Shown: piece by piece, positions 11,114-21,788 of the stretch
Numbering within the stretch: position 1 is the first letter of the stretch
Layout: every line of letters begins with the position of its first letter
NCBI GenBank assembly: GCA_958295665.1
Contig: OY282560.1
Span: 148,730,091-148,794,090 of the forward strand
DNA from: Tipula vernalis
Lineage: Eukaryota; Arthropoda; Insecta; Diptera; Tipulidae
Length of the DNA: 64,000 nucleotides
Reading direction: 5' to 3'
The notes under the pieces: model-generated
The model's database searches: none
The model's input: the letters and a program-made list of their open reading frames with translations, nothing else
Told to the model about the DNA's origin: nothing
Translations under genes and position numbers: made by a program

Positions 11114-11573
11114 AAAACTAAAAACCACTAAAGACTTTTTTTTTTTTTTTTGAAATTTAAAACAATTTTATTTTGGTTTGATTTGCTTTTTTTGTTACTA
11201 AGGTTTTTTAATAAAATAATGAAACCGGTTAATTATTCTTTTTTAATTTCGATGTTTGATTATACTGCTAATGCAGTGATAGCGCTTTAAGAGTTGCAGC
11301 GAGTTTTATTGGTCGAACCACTGCAATCCTCATTTCTTTCTCTTCATGTTGTGGGGTGAACATGTGAAAGAAAAATTTTCAAACAATTTATTATTTATAT
11401 AAAGTACACAAAAAAAAAAAAAATTAAAAAATTAATCATTTATAAATCATCATAAAGATTGTACAGTACATACGAAATAAATTTTGTTTTATCATGTTGT
11501 GAATGTTGTCTTAATTAATATTATTAAATCTAAAGTGTATTTTAGTATTATGAACTAAATTTTTTAATCTAAT

Positions 11574-12401
11574 GTGACTTTTAATTGTGTATATAATAAG
11601 CTACTGAAACTTGATTCATTAAAAAGTATTAAAATGTCGTGCAATAAATGTAACTTTAGAATTATTCGTGGTGCTGAACTCAAAAATAATTTAAAATGTG
11701 TAGTTTGTCTTAAATTATTTCATCTCGAATGTGTAATGTTGGATAGTGCCAAGTTTGATAATATTGAAGTAAGTATGTGCAAATAGTTCGGGTGACTGTA
11801 TGGCTGATAAAAATTCATCGGGTATAATTAATTCAACCTCAATCTAATTTTTCTAAGGTATTTAATCAGTTAAAGGAATACGAGAACTTATTTCTCTAGT
11901 GAAAAATTTAGAAGCTGAAAATGCAAAACTAAAAACAATAATCAACGAAAACCAACAGCAAATTGAATACTTGGAAAAATTATCAAAGGAAAAATGCTTA
12001 GAAATTACCGGTTTGCTTACAATTGATTCTTCCGATGTTGATAATACCGTTGTGAAATTATTTAATAACGGGCTCGGTATTTCATCATTTACAACTCGTG
12101 ACATCGACTATTGCTTTATAAAAAAGAGAAAATCATTTTTCATTATTAATTCTAAATCACCGTAAAAATTTAAAACTAAACACAACTTCATTTGGTGCTG
12201 ATGTTCAAGATGCAACTCCAATTTTCATTAACGAATGTTTAACACACAAGAAAAGGCAGTTATGGCAGCTAAAAAGGCTAAAATTAATCGCAGTTATAAG
12301 GACCTATACCTTTGGATTAGGAATTCTACGATACGTATGTGGAAGGAGAATGGTGAACAAATCAAGCTGGTTAATCCAATGGAGGACATAAACAAACTCT
12401 A
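11574..12401 (+). pseudogene. Non-LTR ORF1: PHD-like finger, coiled coil, FP25K-like domain
   Basis: ORF1 proteins of this class bind element RNA and chaperone nucleic acid. The N-terminus has a Cys4-His-Cys pattern (CNKC at ~11641, CVVC, then FHLEC at ~11722), typical of the PHD finger in CR1-group ORF1. After a break, 11899-12165 gives a coiled-coil helix (LEAENAKLKTIINENQQQIE) and CLEITGL...VVKLFNNGLGISSF, like the baculoviral FP25K-type domain of insect ORF1s. Further pieces, IFINECLTHKKRQL (~12220) and KDLYLWIRNSTIRMWKENGE (~12300), complete the same domain and end at a stop near 12401. Stops and frameshifts near 11786, 11870 and 12165 prevent translation. Confidence 0.7.
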
Positions 12402-12539
12402 ATTGCTATATTTATTTTTGTATTACATAATTGTTATTTATGAGTATCTTATTTAATGAATCTTTAGGTTCTAATTTGTCTTTACCTTCCCATCCCATTA
12501 TGATGGGATCCCAAAAATTATGCTTGTTTAGTTTGCCAT

Positions 12540-13390
12540 CTGCAATCTTTTCGTGTAATGCCTAAATGAATAGCTTTGTCTGAAATTTGGATAAATTATA
12601 ATGAGGCTGATATACTTATGCAATACCAGGCTACAAATTGTATGCTAATTGTAATAATAAATATCGTTCTGGTGGTATTGCAGTTTACATAGATGATGAT
12701 TTAAATGTGAAAATTACAACCGATTTTGTTTTGAATACTGCCGATGTCTTAATGGTAGATATTTATTTGAATCGTTTTAGAATTACTATAGTATGTGTCT
12801 ATAGGTTGCAATCTTTTAATATAGATGCTTTTTTGATTGAATTTGGTCCTTTTATGTGTAGACTTAAATCCAAAAATCTTTTAGTCGTTGGTGATCTAAA
12901 TATTAATTTACTAGATAATTTAACGCAAGTAGATGAATACAAATTTTTGATGTGAAGTAATGGCTTAACTTCTTATGTCAATGCTCCAACTAGGATTGTT
13001 AATCTGTCTTCTACTTGTATTGACCATGTTTATTTCAGAGGCTCTCATGTTGATGTGAGATCATCTGTCGTTGATATGAGTATACCTAATCATTGCGCTA
13101 TATTCGTAACTCTATTATTAGAAGACAACCCTATTGTTCAATCTGTTCCGAATGTAACAACTGCTAAATTTAAAATAGATTTTAAATTATTAAATAATTG
13201 GTTAGTTCAAGAATCGTGGTCCCCTGTATTGGCTCTAGTCAATATTTCAGAAGCATTTGATTTGTTCCTATACATTTTAAATAATTGTATCACTAAATGT
13301 AAATACGTATTTGCAACGCGTAAAAAAACTGTAAAACGCAAACCCTGGATTCCAGATGCTTTGGTTTTAAAGGTAATAAAGAAAAACTAA
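12540..13390 (+). pseudogene. Non-LTR ORF2 endonuclease domain, broken
   Basis: APE-type endonuclease. The open piece at 12638-12955 holds SGGIAVYIDDDL, ITIVCVYRLQ and LLVVGDLNINLLD (GDxN motif). After a stop, 12960-13390 holds STCIDHVYFRG and SIPNHCAIFV, where the catalytic SDH has become PNH. The linker towards the reverse transcriptase ends at 13390. The N-terminal catalytic Glu region upstream of 12600 is only weakly visible. Confidence 0.75.
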
Positions 13391-13439
13391 CTTCGCAAGA
13401 AACTTAAAAAACATAAAATCTTAAAATAAATTAATTACA

Positions 13440-14775
13440 TCATTGTTGATATTTTGTGCGAACTATTTAATCGTAGTATTACTGAAGGTATTTTTCCTCA
13501 AGCATTAAAAACCACGACCGTCATTCCGCTCTTCTAAAAAGGTGATCTCAAAAATCTTTGAGAAATCGGTAAAATCCCGTTTTATTGACTTCATAAGCTC
13601 TTTTAATTATTTTAGTTCTTGTCAATTTGGGTTCGATGCTCTTCTTAATTTAATGAATCCGCTACACGAAGGACTTAATAATTCTCATACATCAGCTGCT
13701 CTATTTGTCGATATAAGTAAAGCCTTTGATATGGTGGACCAACGGACACTTTTAGATAAACTTTGGCACATTGTATTTAGAGGTTGCTTGTAAGAGTGGC
13801 TTAAGTCGTTTTTGCAAAGTCGTTCGTAACGAGTTAGTATTAGTGGTTGCCTGAGTCGCACTGTTTAACTTAATGTAGGTGTACCTCAAGGTTACGTTCT
13901 GGGGCCCATCTTATTTCTTATTTATGTCATTCTATTTTTAAACAAATTTCTTTTGGCAAAGTCGTTGCATATGCGGATGATATGGCATTTGCTTATGATT
14001 GCTGCAACTACTCGACGGCTGTCTCTCGTATTAATACAGATCTAAATATTTTGAGTGAATGGTTTGCTGTTCACAAACTTGTACTTAGTGCAAAGACTAA
14101 AGTTGTATTGCTTAACTTAAGCCTGAGTAATCGTCGTTTAACCGTGATATTATGTTCCACGACGTTATCTGCTCTAGAACTGGTGCTTGTACCGTTAATT
14201 GCATGGTAATTGAATGAGTCAGCTCTATTAAATACCTGGAATTAAATAATTGTCATTTAGATTGGAAATCTCATATAGCTGTTTTGAAGAGTTGCCTTCA
14301 TTCCAATATCAGGATGTTATATCTATTACGTTCATATTTTCCTTTTGGATTTTTAAAAGGTTATTATAATGCATTAATTGATTCGCGTTTAAGTTACGGT
14401 ATCTGCTGTTGGGGTGGAACTTATTACGAGACGGTTAAACCACTCATTATCGCTCAAAAACATGCAATTAGGTTGATGTTCTTTAAAAATAAACGTTTTC
14501 ACTGGTGACCATTGTTTGTAACGTGTTTAATTCTTCCATTGAAGCATCTATACGTGTTCAAAGTTAAGAAGATTTATTTTGTATTTAGTGGAAATCAAAA
14601 TTTAAGTAGTCACTATTATCTGCGCAGGAACACTATGTGTTTGAAAGTTATTCCTAAATTTTTTAAAACTCTTTTCATCAATTACTTTTCAGTAACAGTA
14701 CCTAGAATTTTTAATAATCTTCCTAAATTTATCCGTGAATCAATTTCAAAAAAAAATATTTGTTACGTCACTTAA
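13440..14775 (+). pseudogene. Non-LTR ORF2 reverse transcriptase, broken
   Basis: Motifs in order: FNRSITEGIFPQALKTTTVI (~13465), the DISKAFDMVDQRTLLDKL catalytic-Asp motif (~13710), VGVPQGYVLGPILFLIYV (~13876), and VAYADDMAFAYD with the catalytic Asp pair (~13966-14000). LNILSEWFAVHKLVLSAKTK follows. Thumb-region pieces are at 14284-14508 (GYYNALIDSRLSYGICCWGG) and 14512-14775. Stops near 13793, 13868, 14209 and 14508 and several frameshifts inactivate it. No RNase H domain follows. Confidence 0.85.
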
Positions 14776-15049
14776 AACCTGGTTATTGCACAACGAATCA
14801 TTAGATTTCTTGTTTGGTTTGATTGTTTAAGTATAATATCCTATTTAGTAAAACAAATTTAGATTTATATATTATTTTGTACTGTTTTTTAATCAGCCCT
14901 ATTTTAATTAAAATATATTTTTTATTGCTTAGTTCTTATTAAATTTAGAAACTTGTTAACTTTATATAATTTTTTATGATATTATTTTATTACGTGTTAT
15001 ACATCATTAATTGAAATTTATTTATTTGAAATAAATATATAAATAAAAT

Positions 15050-15718
15050 AGTTGCAGCCTCAGTTCTAATGCACTATTGTCCTATAGATATAATAAAATG
15101 GGGGTCACCACTGCATCTGTGGTATTTGCAAAAATACGCTAATTGTTGTAAAATTCTCTATAAACCATTTAATTAAAAAGAACTTCAATCAGATTTAAAT
15201 TGTCTTCAAAATTACCAGAGTTACAGTGCCATTCTAAGTAGTCATCAATAAAAAAGTGCGACCGCGTATGTGTTGACAAGCTAACTGACCTATTCATTGG
15301 CTTAACTTAAGAAACATTTCAGTAGCCCGTTTATCCTTAAAAAAAATTGAAATTTTTTTGTTTTTAGCGCTATTTCTTATGATTGCGCGATAAAAAATAA
15401 AATGATAATAAAAAAATTTAAAAAATAGTTATTTCTTTAATTTTTTGGAGTAGTGTATTTGCCACCTTGTCTTACAAATGTGTAGGATTTCTTGCTGACT
15501 CACCAATTATTTCTTTACTTAGATATCTCTGCCACTCTATGATGCGTTGGCCTTGTCAATTACTATTGAATTCCCAAATACCCAATGTTGCCGTGTGGCA
15601 TTTTTGGAATTAATAAACTTTTGTTTGATGGGTCGCATAAATATATTCTCTTTTACAAAACAAATACATCGACATCTCTACGTTGCCCTTTCAACAGCCA
15701 TCGAATTGCTACGTACAC
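15050..15718. other. Unassigned flank between CR1-type element and foldback element
   Basis: No gene or recognised repeat. The end (15713-15718 followed by TATTTTAG) is the pre-insertion site of the foldback element. Confidence 0.5.
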
Positions 15719-15742
15719 TATTTTAGAAGTCGGTGAAGTTAG

Positions 15743-16133
15743 GTTAGGTTAGATTAGGTTGGAGTGGCTGCTTACGCACACTTAGACCGGTGACGGTCCA
15801 TTGTGATACCACAGGATGTATCCCCTTTTACCCCTATTGGAACCATTTCGAGCTACTTATGTAGCGTAAGACGTCCCGCACTTTAATGTTTTCGAGATCC
15901 GAGAGGCAGTCCATCCTGAACTTACCTAAGTGTTTGTGCCTTCTGCGAGCCAATGCTGGACACGAGCAAAGGAAGTGGACCAACGTCTCTTCCTCCTCTT
16001 CATCCAAGTAGCTTCTGCAGAAGTCATTAGCCTCCAGACCCAGCCTCCTTGCATGTTCTCCAAAAAGGCAGTGTCCCGTGAGAATTCCTACGACCGTTCT
16101 TAATTCACGTCTGCGTAAGGATATTAATGCCCT
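15743..16133 (-). mobile_element. 5'-truncated LOA-type non-LTR insertion with 16-bp target duplication
   Basis: Nearly identical to 51513-51904, the 3' end of the LOA-type insertion at 51507-52717. It carries the end of the RNase H ORF, its 3' region and a TTAGG-like tail (minus orientation). Flanking AAGTCGGTGAAGTTAG occurs at 15727-15742 and 16134-16149, a perfect 16-bp duplication that is itself the tip of the foldback element. Severe 5' truncation is usual for target-primed reverse transcription. Confidence 0.9.
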
Positions 16134-16912
16134 AAGTCGGTGAAGTTAGCCCGAAAAAATATCAACCCGAATTTTTGGTTCGTTTCTCGGATAAAATGTA
16201 GCTATCCCGAAAAAGTATAAATTTTTTGTAAAAAGTGTAGGCTCATCCCGAAAAAAATATTATAATTAAAATGTATCTAACACGAAAAACAAAACAAGTT
16301 TAATCGAAATGAAAATTAATAAATTTCTTAAAAAATATTTGTAATAAAAAAAATTAATTTCTATAAGAGTAAAGCCATTCAACATATCTGTGGTTTTTTT
16401 GAGAACTAGTTAACCGCAAAAAGTAAATTTTTCAGAAAACGCATTTGGAAAAAAAAAAAGTCGCAGTAGGTTTTAGTAGTAATTAGTAGATTTTCCGGAG
16501 AAATGGGGGAAAATATTGGAAAACTGAAATTTATTCTTGAAACTTTAGCCAATTGTCTAGTTATTTTCATTCATAATTCAAAATCGACAAAAATGCAGTT
16601 AACTAGTTTCTCAAAAAAACCACAGATATTCTACAAATTTTCATAGCTATACTAATGTACTGTTCTGTTGGTAGTGTATTCCATTTACTATGAAGAAACC
16701 TTAAGTTATATACTGCCAATACTAGATACAATGCTTAAAGATTTTATATTTGGGAAGATAGGCCATGATGCTAGCTAAGAGGTAGTCAGCATCCCATGGT
16801 CAAATCACGGGAATAAACATATGCTTTTTAAAAATTTGTGTTTTTAGTATAGCGCATGTGATATGGAGAAATCTTAAATTATAAACAACCAATACTAGCA
16901 GAAACTCAAATT

Positions 16913-17458
16913 CTATATGGCGATACTAGAGATAAATACCACTAACGGTATATACCACCTGATAGGTCTTGGAAATGCTAATGAACCATGAATAGGCCAT
17001 ATCCATATCATGGAGATAAGACATACAATTTTCAGTACACATAATACGCCTTTTCGTACACAGTTGAAACTTAAATTCTGTGTGGCGATACTAGAGATAA
17101 ATACCACTAACGGTATATACCACCTGATAGGTCTTGGATATGATAAAGAACCATGAATAGGCCATATCCATATCATGGAGATAAGACATAATTTGAAACT
17201 GAAAATTATATATCTTATCTCTATGATATGGTTAAGGCCTATTCATGGTTCATTATCATATCCAAGATCTATCAGGTGGTATATACCGTTAGTGGTATTT
17301 ATCTCTAGTATCGCCACACAGAATTTAAGTTTCAACTGGATGCAGTGTACGAAAAGGCGTATTATGTGTACTGAAAATTGTATGTCTTATCTCCATGATA
17401 TGGATATGGCCTATTCATGGTTCCTTAGCATATCTAAGACCTATCAGGTGGTATATAC
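16913..17458. repeat. Inner repeats and centre of the foldback palindrome
   Basis: The left side holds two direct copies of a segment with CGATACTAGAGATAAATACC, CACTAACGGTATATACCACC and ATAGGCCATATCCATATCAT (near 16919-17030 and 17086-17188). The right side (17205-17458) holds the same segments inverted. Chance open frames at 16913-17176 minus and 17175-17546 plus reflect these repeats and are not genes. Confidence 0.8.
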
Positions 17459-19411
17459 AGTAACGGGATGCGATAGCGTGCTATCGACCGTTATCAGAAA
17501 TACTACTCAATCAGGGGCTTCGAGGCGGTCATCAGTGGCCAGCTAGAACTCAGGGTTGGGCGTGGGGTTTCTCGAAGCATAATTGAGTCTTGATAGACCG
17601 CTAGAAAGAACTCATCGAGAAAAGGAAAAATAGGAAAGAAAAATAGGAGAGGAAAAAGAAGACCCAAGGCTTAGAATAACTTACCATAGAGGCGTGTGAT
17701 CAGGGTTACCTCTTCATCGCTTCATGAACGCACTTAGCTTCTCATACTGAAAGTAAACTTAGTTAAGCGGAAGTGAAAGCACAATGTTTGAGTGAAAATA
17801 GAAAAGAAACAATCCTTAAACGCAAAAAAAAATTATTGAAATAATAAAAAAAAAGAAAACATTTCCATACTTTGAACATTATAATTAATAAGAATTAAGC
17901 TTTTATTTATCAAAATCATTGAATTATGCGAAAATTGAAACAATAATTATTTAAATTTACCTAGGATTTAGAAATAACCCTAATAATTCATGAATTAAAT
18001 AAAAATAATAAAAAAAAATAAGAACAAAATCTTAACTAAATATATGTAATCTTAAGTACTACTAAAATTACAAAAAAAATATAGTACCTAAAGATTTAAA
18101 TATAATGATAATATAGTATACATAATAAATGGAAAAAAAAATTTGCTTACAAGATTTTTAATTCTTAAACGTGGTTGCGACCTTGCGACCGAATTTGAAT
18201 GATGTTGCTGATGATTGATGCATGTTGATTGTAGGTGTCGACGAAGATATTTTATATTTATTACTCGTGAATTAATTTCTATTATTATTATTTTCCATTT
18301 TTTTTTTATTTTTTAATACATGACATTAATTATTTATATTATAAATTGTCTCTAATAGTTTTAGGTATTAAGTTATACTTATTTATTTATGTTTTTAAGC
18401 ACAAGGAATTATTCTCACAGCGCATTTATAGGTAATTAACGTATGGTCACTTAAAATATTTTTTTTTTCTTTTAATTTGTTTTACGTTATGTTGTACTTG
18501 TATTTAATTCTATATAGAAATAATACACAATATTGTGTATTATTTCTATATAGAATTAAATACAAGTGTACAGATTGTGAAAGACCACATTTCAATATTT
18601 ATGAATTATGACGCACACTTTACAGTTTTTTAATTTTTTTTCTTTGATATTTTTTTGAATTTTATTTATTAATTAATTTTTTTATTAATCACAGATTTCA
18701 TACACTTTTAATTTTGGTTATTGAATAAATTGATATTAATAATAATATAATTTTGTGATATAAGTTTTATTTACTTATAAATTATTCAATTTATTAATTA
18801 ACAACAACACATTGTACAGTTTATATTTGGTACATCGTATTTTTTTTTCTTGTTAGCACAAATAACCTTTTGGTACATACCAAATACCAAATACCAAAAA
18901 AAAAATTACAATAACTTTTAGAGTTTAGTTTTATAAACAATTAAACTAATAATACAATTTTTTTTATATATACATATATATATAATATATAATTAATAAC
19001 GATAGCTAAAATGTCTATTAAATTATCACATAATTCAAGATAGTTCGATAAAATTAATTTATCACAGCTATGGCGAAAATATGCACAACCATTTTTTTAT
19101 TTTTTTTTTTGATTTATTTCTTTATTAACTTTTCACTCAAACGTTTGTATATACTCAATATTAACAAATTCAAAAATAAAAAAAAACTGACCCCGTGCAC
19201 ATCCAAATCAGTCAATTTATATCAAAAACTAAACAACTGACCATCCCACTCACACAACATTAAACGGGATAAACAAGTATCTAATTCCCCTACAAACGGT
19301 ATGCTGTGGTACATTTGGGAATGGTCAGTAATAACAATAATACAACCAGAATAATCTCAGGTGAGCGACCCAAGTGCGCTCTTGTACCGATCTGAAGAAG
19401 CGATCGTTACA
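17459..19411. mobile_element. 1.95-kb unclassified insertion in the foldback element, 4-bp duplication
   Basis: It interrupts the right arm between GTGGTATATAC and ATACCGTTAGTGG. ATAC is present at 17455-17458 and 19412-19415, consistent with a 4-bp target duplication. The ends read AGTAACG and CGTTACA, a short inverted repeat. The interior is extremely AT-rich with no long open frame and a perfect 72-bp palindrome. The size, 4-bp duplication and TATATAC target would suit a solo LTR of a Gypsy-type element, but a non-autonomous DNA element is equally possible. Confidence 0.5.
18496..18567. repeat. Perfect 72-bp palindrome
   Basis: Two 36-base arms with no spacer and no mismatch, centred between 18531 and 18532. 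The left arm begins ACTTGTATTTAATTCTATAT and the right arm ends ATATAGAATTAAATACAAGT. It would extrude as a cruciform or form a long RNA hairpin. Confidence 0.95.
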
Positions 19412-20232
19412 ATACCGTTAGTGGTATTTATCTCTAGTATCGCCACACAGAATTTAAGTTTCTACTAGTATTGGTTGTTTATAATTTAAGATTTCGCCAT
19501 ATCACATGCGCTATACTAAAAACACAAATTTTTAAAAATCATATGTTTATTCCCATGATTTGACCGTGGGATGCTGACTACCTCTTAGCTAGCATCATGG
19601 CCTATCTTCCCAAATATAAAATCTTTAAGCATTGTATCTAGTATTGGCAGTATATAACTTAAGGTTTCTTCATAGTAAATGGAATACACTACCAACAGAA
19701 CAGTACATTAGTATAGCTATGAAAATTTGTAGAATATCTGTGGTTTTTTTGAGAAACTAGTTAACTGCATTTTTGTCGATTTTGAGTTATGAATGAAAAT
19801 AACTAGACAATTGGCTAAAGTTTCAAGAATAAATTTCAGTTTTCCAATATTTTCCCCCATTTCTCCGGAAAATCTTCTAATTAATACTAAAACCTACTGC
19901 GACTTTTTTTTTCAAATGCGTTTTCTGAAAAATTTACTTTTTGCGGTTAGCTAGTTTCTCAAAAAAACCACAGATATGTTGAATGGCTTTACTCTTATAG
20001 AAATTAATTTTTTTTATTACAAATATTTTTTAAGAAATTTATTAATTTTCATTTCGATTAAACTTGTTTTGTTTTTCGTGTTAGATACATTTTAATTATA
20101 ATATTTTTTTCGGGATGAGCCTACACTTTTTACAAAAAATTTATACTTTTTCGGGAAAGCTACATTTTATCCGAGAAACGAACCATAAATTCGGGCTGAT
20201 ATTTCGGGCTAACTTCACCGACTTTATTTTAG

Positions 20233-21634
20233 TGTAGCCAATCGTTTACAATTTTAAGCTGTTTATGGTTTTTTGTCAATTTTTCAGAAATTTCACGTTA
20301 GTCTGTAAATGGTCTCGGGACCATTATTGATTCGCCCACAAGTTTTAGAGCACAAATTTAACATCCAAAATACAGTGATAGAATTGTGCTGGCTGATTTT
20401 TGTCCATTGTACCCATTTAATAAATATTAAAAAACTTTATGGATATAAGCGCATAAATAAAAAAAGCATTAACGTTTAATATTTTTGGTCATAGTTTTAG
20501 TAAAGAATTTAATTTAAACTTACCCATCAACGTCGTACACAACATGATTAAGGAGGATTACCATATTTTAGCGTTCCTTCGCCGACTTGTTAAGATTGCC
20601 GTCGCTTTCACAGCCAAATAAAACAAAAGCATAAATTGAAATTCCATTGTTTCTTAATGTTTTTTTTTGTTTTTTGATTATATTTTTTTATTGGACAAGT
20701 AATTTACATCGAATTAAAATTAATTTAAGAATTTTTTTTTTCCCCCATTTATAATAAAATTTATTATCACAAAATTATTATTTTTTTTATATTTTTCATA
20801 ATAGTATTTTCGACAAAAGAAAACCAATAAGACGATAAAATGAAAAAATCCGAAAATTATTATTGATATAATATTAAAGATAAAAATAAAAGAAAAAAAT
20901 TTTTAAATTTGTTTTATGTTCTAGTTTTGACATTTAATTAATCATGCGGGAATAATTTTTTTTCTTGTTTTAGTTTATATAACAGTAAAAATTTCCCATT
21001 TTGTTTTATTACATTTTGTTCTAACACAATACACACGTACACATATGCCTTATTGTTTCAAAATTTATTGAGTAATTTTTTGTCTGTTTTTCAATTGAAC
21101 ATTGAGGTTATGTTAACATTATTTTTTAATCGGAAAAGTTTATTTTTATTGTTTGAAAATAACTTTGTCGTTAAACAATATGAAAAGATGGCATTTGGAT
21201 TCTGAATATTTATTTTATTGGTAATAATCTATGTAGGTATGTATGTATTCAGTTTCAATTATTCTACACTTTTTATTATGGTGACAGATTGTGTCACCAC
21301 CATTATTCTGTTGTTTCATAGTAAAAATGTATGCAACAACAATTACAACGATATTTTGATAGATGCTAGTTGTATTTTGTATAGTTTTTGTGTCCTTTCG
21401 TTTTGAATGAAGCGTCGTACAGTGGTGGTGGAAGATAGGAAGAAATAACAATTTTTCATTTTTATGTTGAAATTGATGTTGTTGTTGAATTTGTTCTTGA
21501 GGCAATATGTGCAATTATTAATTTTTTTGTTTAAACATAGTTTTCATCCAATCCATGCTGTAAATTAAAAAAACATATACATTCAACGGTTTTGAATTAG
21601 AAATATGTAAATGTCGAGAATTATGTCCACCTAC
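20233..21634. other. AT-rich flank with one possible exon
   Basis: No transposon recognised. A GC-richer island at 20524-20604 is the only stretch with splice-like borders (listed separately). The ORF at 21215-21514 minus is low-complexity and unlikely to be coding. Confidence 0.4.
20524..20604 (-). other. Possible further exon of the receptor gene
   Basis: On the minus strand a pyrimidine-rich tract ending GCTGTGAAAG precedes 20604, and a strong donor GTAAGT follows 20524. Read in the phase left by the exon at 21635-21788, it adds only Arg-Arg-Gln-Ser before a stop, so it could be a last coding exon that runs into spliced 3' UTR. The GC content is higher than its surroundings. No homology supports it. 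Confidence 0.25.
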
Positions 21635-21788
21635 CTGCATTAGTGGACTAATCGCCCTAGGCATAGCTGATAAGTGTAATGCGCCATTCGATCCACTTCG
21701 AAAATTGTAATTACTATTTGGTCCTAATAATGTTGTTGTCGTAGCTGATGATGCACACGATTCACGTTTCCCATAATGTGTTAGTGGA
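21635..21788 (-). CDS. Class B neuropeptide GPCR, cytoplasmic-tail exon
   Basis: A 154-nt exon on the minus strand. TTTAG precedes 21788 and a donor GTAGGT follows 21635. The first base completes an Arg codon begun in the exon at 62231. The 51 following codons read PLTHYGKRESCASSATTTTL, then a Ser/Asn/Gly-rich segment, ending AMPRAISPLMQ in phase 0. A Ser/Thr-rich, basic sequence of this kind fits a receptor tail, where kinase phosphorylation and arrestin binding occur. Without splicing the frame would run on to a stop at 21518, which is a possible alternative C-terminus. The acceptor's upstream tract is purine-rich and weak. The call depends mainly on matching phase and style with the other two exons. 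Confidence 0.65.

Larger units (their letters stand above)
11574..15049 (+). mobile_element. CR1-group non-LTR retrotransposon, two ORFs, degenerate
   Basis: Order on the plus strand: ORF1 (PHD-like zinc finger, coiled coil, FP25K-like C-terminus), then ORF2 endonuclease, reverse transcriptase and thumb. The 3' end is an A/T tail with AAATAAATATATAAATAAAA at about 15030-15049. Stops occur in both ORFs, and a stretch between endonuclease and reverse transcriptase (around 13390-13440) is missing. The 5' boundary is not determined; similarity starts with ORF1. It is the best-preserved member of the clade also seen at 1690-3160. Confidence 0.85.
15727..20224. mobile_element. Giant foldback (fully palindromic) element with 8-bp target duplication
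   Basis: The element starts AAGTCGGTGAAGTTAGCCCG and ends with its reverse complement at 20224. It is flanked by identical TATTTTAG at 15719-15726 and 20225-20232. Removing two later insertions (15743-16149 including a duplicated 16-mer, and 17459-19415 including a duplicated ATAC) leaves about 2.1 kb. This folds into two arms of roughly 1.06 kb around a ~14-bp centre near 17192-17205. The arms match along their whole length in mirrored order with few differences. No coding capacity was seen, so any movement would depend on a transposase from elsewhere. The 8-bp duplication fits hAT- or P-like elements, but the tips match no terminus I know. Confidence 0.85.

Noticed and set aside
16913..17546. 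Open frames repeating MIWIWPIHGSL on both strands
   Set aside because: Explained by the direct and inverted repeats of the foldback element. The same peptide comes from repeated DNA, not from a gene.
21215..21514. 99-codon minus-strand frame rich in Gln, His and Asn
   Set aside because: Low-complexity composition, with no splice phase linking it to the receptor exons.
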